Of a stretch of DNA of 8,031 nucleotides, positions 5,946 to 8,031 are shown piece after piece. Origin of the DNA: WVXT01 sp964345635 (lineage in GTDB: Bacteria; UBA6262; WVXT01); the NCBI GenBank assembly GCA_964345635.1, contig CAYFRM010000027.1, positions 1 to 8,031 on the forward strand, written 5' to 3'. Below the pieces are notes generated by a model. It saw only the letters and a list, made by a program, of their open reading frames with translations, was not told the origin of the DNA and searched no databases. Made by a program: the position numbers and the translations under genes. Each line of letters opens with the position of its first letter. Position 1 is the first letter of the stretch.

Positions 5946-7934
5946 ATGGCAATTTGCAAGATTAAGAAAATTCGGATAATAGGGCATAATTCGATACAGG
6001 AGAACGTACTTGCGCTGCTGCACAAGTGGGGAGTGGTGGAGATTAACGACCTCAGGAAAGAACTTACCCGGGACTATTTCATGGAATCGAGAAAAGAGTC
6101 GGTTTTTGAAGATAGTTTGACAAAAATTCAATACCTGCTTGAGTTTCTTGCCGGCTTCCGGGAGAAATCCGCATTTCTGGAAGGGCTGACCCAGGAAAAG
6201 TTAGCTCTTGACCGAGTTGAATTGACTAACATTCTGGAGACTTTCCGATTGGATGAAGTCTACTCCCGGTGTAAGAAACTGGAAGAGGAATTTCGCGAAT
6301 CAGAGGTGGAAAGAAAAAGACTTAATGAAGAGAAGACCGTTTTGATTCCCTGGAGAGATTTATTGTTGAACCTGTCCGACCTTGTGGATACGGATAAGAC
6401 GCGAGTGGTTCCGGGAATCGTTCCCGTGAAAAATTATGAAAAGTTCTCAGGCGAACTGGAGAAGAATTCGCAAACGAGCTACCGGGTTGAAGTTAGAAGA
6501 AACAAGACTTCTGTATATATTGTGCTTATTTTTCTAAAAGAAGAAAGCGATAATATCATCTCTATTCTAAAGAAGTACGAATTTTACGAAACTCTCCTGC
6601 CTCAAGTGAACCATTCCCCCGAGGCGTTTCTTGTCCAGATTGAGAGGAAGATGAGAGAAGCGAAAAACAAGGAGGAGAAGCTGAACCGGGAAGCCTCTTC
6701 TCTGTTGCGTTACAGGAACCAGCTTATGGCTCTCCACGACTACTATTACAATCTCCAGAAGAAAGAAGAAGCAGGAGATTTTTTAGCCCGGACAAGTGGC
6801 TCTTTTTTCCTTTCCGGCTGGATTCAGGAGAGTCGGGTGGAAAAGGTGAAGAAGACTTTGGAAGAGAAGTACCCCGAGATAGAAATAACGGTTTCTCCTC
6901 CCGGGAAGGGTGAAAAAGTGCCAGTGGTTCTGGAAAACAGTAGAACGGTTCAGCCCTTTGAAGTCGTTACCGACCTTTTTGGTCGCCCCGTATACGGAAG
7001 TATCGATCCCACGCCTTATCTGGCGCCGTTCTTTGCGCTCTTCTTCGGCCTATGTCTCACTGATGCGGGATACGGCATAGTTCTGATTGCGCTTTCCTGG
7101 CTCGCTCTGAAGAAATTGAAGATGGGATTAGGAGGAAAGCGTTTTTTCCGTTTGATAGGTTACGGGGGCCTGGCTTCTATTTTTTGGGGGGCAATTACCG
7201 GTGGCTGGTTCGGAAATGTGATAGACAGGTTGCCTGAGAGTTTCAATTTCCTGAAAAGTATCAAGGGGGCAGTCATTGCTTTCGACCCTGTAAAAGATTC
7301 GCTTCTTTTCCTGATATTGGCGGTAGCTCTGGGTTTTATCCAGGTGTGGACGGGAGTGACCATAAGATTGTTGAGAGAAATAAAGGATAAAGACTGGCAT
7401 AATACTTTCTTTAGAGAGATGCCCGCACTGGGGATACAGGTTTCTCTGCCCCTCCTTATAGCCATCTATCTATTCAAGGTTCTGCCTCCCCTGCCGATTC
7501 TGGTGATAACAAGTGGGGGACTATTCTCTCTTAGCAGTTTGGCAATATTTTATAATCAATGGACAACAAACAAGGGAGTGCTGTTTAAACTCTTCTGGTG
7601 CTGGTTTGGCTGGTACGGGGTGGTAACCGGCAATTCTTTGGCGGACGTGCTTTCTTATCTGAGGCTCTTCGCATTAGGTTTAACCACGGGTCTTCTGGCT
7701 TCTGCAATTAATGAAATTTTCTCTCTCATTTCGGGAATCCCTCACGTGGGGTTTCTATTAGCAGTTGTTCTCTTTCTCCCGGCACATCTATTTAATCTGG
7801 CGATGAACGCGTTTGGAGGATACGTGCATACTTCCCGGTTACAGTATCTGGAGTTTTTTATGAAGTTTTTTCAAGGCGGAGGGGAGGTTTTCAGACCTTT
7901 TGCCGAGGAGAGAAGATATACGGTAATTAGATAG
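5946..7934 (+). CDS. V-type ATP synthase/ATPase subunit I
   Basis: This 662-residue protein is the membrane-anchored stator subunit, the counterpart of yeast subunit a, which carries ions past the rotating c/K ring. Residues 1 to about 345 are the soluble arm: the typical start KIKKIRIIGH, coiled coils about 107-130 and 232-275, and FFLSGWI (287-293), a hallmark before the membrane part. Residues about 355-625 hold seven or eight hydrophobic segments, with FGLCLTDAGYG (367-377) at the first. The essential ion-path Arg is R573 in SYLRLFALGL. Near the end VHTSRLQYLEFF (H628, R631) and FFQGGGEVFRPF match the conserved C-terminus, so the protein is complete. It starts one base after the stalk subunit's stop, with only a weak GGGG-type binding site inside that gene. 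The remaining ATPase genes (K, E, C, F, A, B, D) are expected beyond the window. Whether it works with H+ or Na+ cannot be told without subunit K. Confidence 0.95.
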   Translation: MAICKIKKIRIIGHNSIQENVLALLHKWGVVEINDLRKELTRDYFMESRKESVFEDSLTKIQYLLEFLAGFREKSAFLEGLTQEKLALDRVELTNILETFRLDEVYSRCKKLEEEFRESEVERKRLNEEKTVLIPWRDLLLNLSDLVDTDKTRVVPGIVPVKNYEKFSGELEKNSQTSYRVEVRRNKTSVYIVLIFLKEESDNIISILKKYEFYETLLPQVNHSPEAFLVQIERKMREAKNKEEKLNREASSLLRYRNQLMALHDYYYNLQKKEEAGDFLARTSGSFFLSGWIQESRVEKVKKTLEEKYPEIEITVSPPGKGEKVPVVLENSRTVQPFEVVTDLFGRPVYGSIDPTPYLAPFFALFFGLCLTDAGYGIVLIALSWLALKKLKMGLGGKRFFRLIGYGGLASIFWGAITGGWFGNVIDRLPESFNFLKSIKGAVIAFDPVKDSLLFLILAVALGFIQVWTGVTIRLLREIKDKDWHNTFFREMPALGIQVSLPLLIAIYLFKVLPPLPILVITSGGLFSLSSLAIFYNQWTTNKGVLFKLFWCWFGWYGVVTGNSLADVLSYLRLFALGLTTGLLASAINEIFSLISGIPHVGFLLAVVLFLPAHLFNLAMNAFGGYVHTSRLQYLEFFMKFFQGGGEVFRPFAEERRYTVIR

Positions 7935-8031
7935 TGTGTAAAAAGATAGTTTGTTCGTCGCTTAAGGAATGCATGCTCGGGATTTGGTTCCCTCGGTAAG
8001 ATTTTTTTGCTTGTAGGGGTTCGATTTATCG
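7935..8031. other. Non-coding tail after subunit I, with possible repeat edge
   Basis: No reading frame with a ribosome binding site is visible in these 97 bases. A T7 run (8002-8008) follows a weak GGGA/TCCC inverted repeat. The last 21 bases contain AGGGGTTCGATTTATCG, in which CGAT-TT-ATCG (8022-8031) is self-complementary up to the window edge. This could be the first half of a palindromic intergenic repeat that continues outside. Confidence 0.35.

Noticed and set aside
7977..8008. Intrinsic terminator after subunit I (GGGA/TCCC with T7)
   Set aside because: Only four base pairs and nine unpaired bases between the stem and the T-run. The operon is also expected to continue with further ATPase genes.
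8014..8031. tRNA T-arm-like GGGGTTCGATTTATCG
   Set aside because: The GGTTCGA box is present, but the 3' side of the arm would need CCC soon after and ATCG follows instead. No acceptor, D or anticodon arm precedes it.

Overview
The window looks like chromosomal DNA from a Gram-negative-type (diderm), probably anaerobic bacterium that uses an A/V-type ATPase. Two lipoproteins of the LPP20 and CsgG outer-membrane families point to a diderm cell. The GTP-type PEP carboxykinase, the stand-alone homocitrate/isopropylmalate-synthase-family enzyme and the V-type ATPase stalk genes suggest an anaerobic bacterium, possibly a little-studied lineage. The phylum cannot be fixed from the sequence alone. 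No rRNA, tRNA, CRISPR array, transposase or phage gene was seen.

Layout. (1) Positions 1-3404, + strand: the 3' part of an LPP20-like lipoprotein gene, a CsgG/FlgT-like lipoprotein gene, and pckG, closely spaced and probably one operon. (2) Positions 3429-5207, - strand, converging on pckG: ndk followed by a DRE-TIM acyltransferase (homocitrate, isopropylmalate or Re-citrate synthase type). (3) Positions 5208-5623: a divergent control region of about 416 bp. It holds back-to-back sigma70-like promoters whose -35 boxes lie on the arms of a perfect 18-bp palindrome. A hairpin-rich leader lies on the ndk side and a terminator-like hairpin on the ATPase side. (4) Positions 5624-7934, + strand: the first two genes of a V-type ATPase operon, a short coiled-coil stalk subunit (H/G type) and membrane subunit I. 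(5) Positions 7935-8031: a short non-coding tail ending in what may be the edge of a palindromic repeat.

How the genes fit together. PckG interconverts oxaloacetate + GTP with PEP + CO2 + GDP. Ndk can restore GTP from GDP and ATP. The acyltransferase joins an acyl-CoA to a 2-oxoacid that may be oxaloacetate or 2-oxoglutarate. The middle of the window therefore reads as an oxaloacetate/GTP node of central metabolism, next to the energy-converting ATPase and controlled from one symmetric divergent promoter region. The lipoprotein pair is probably an outer-membrane assembly or secretion module that happens to share a transcript with pckG.

I found no clearly new multi-gene system. The least explained parts are the structured ndk leader, the palindromic divergent promoter and the early terminator before the ATPase genes.
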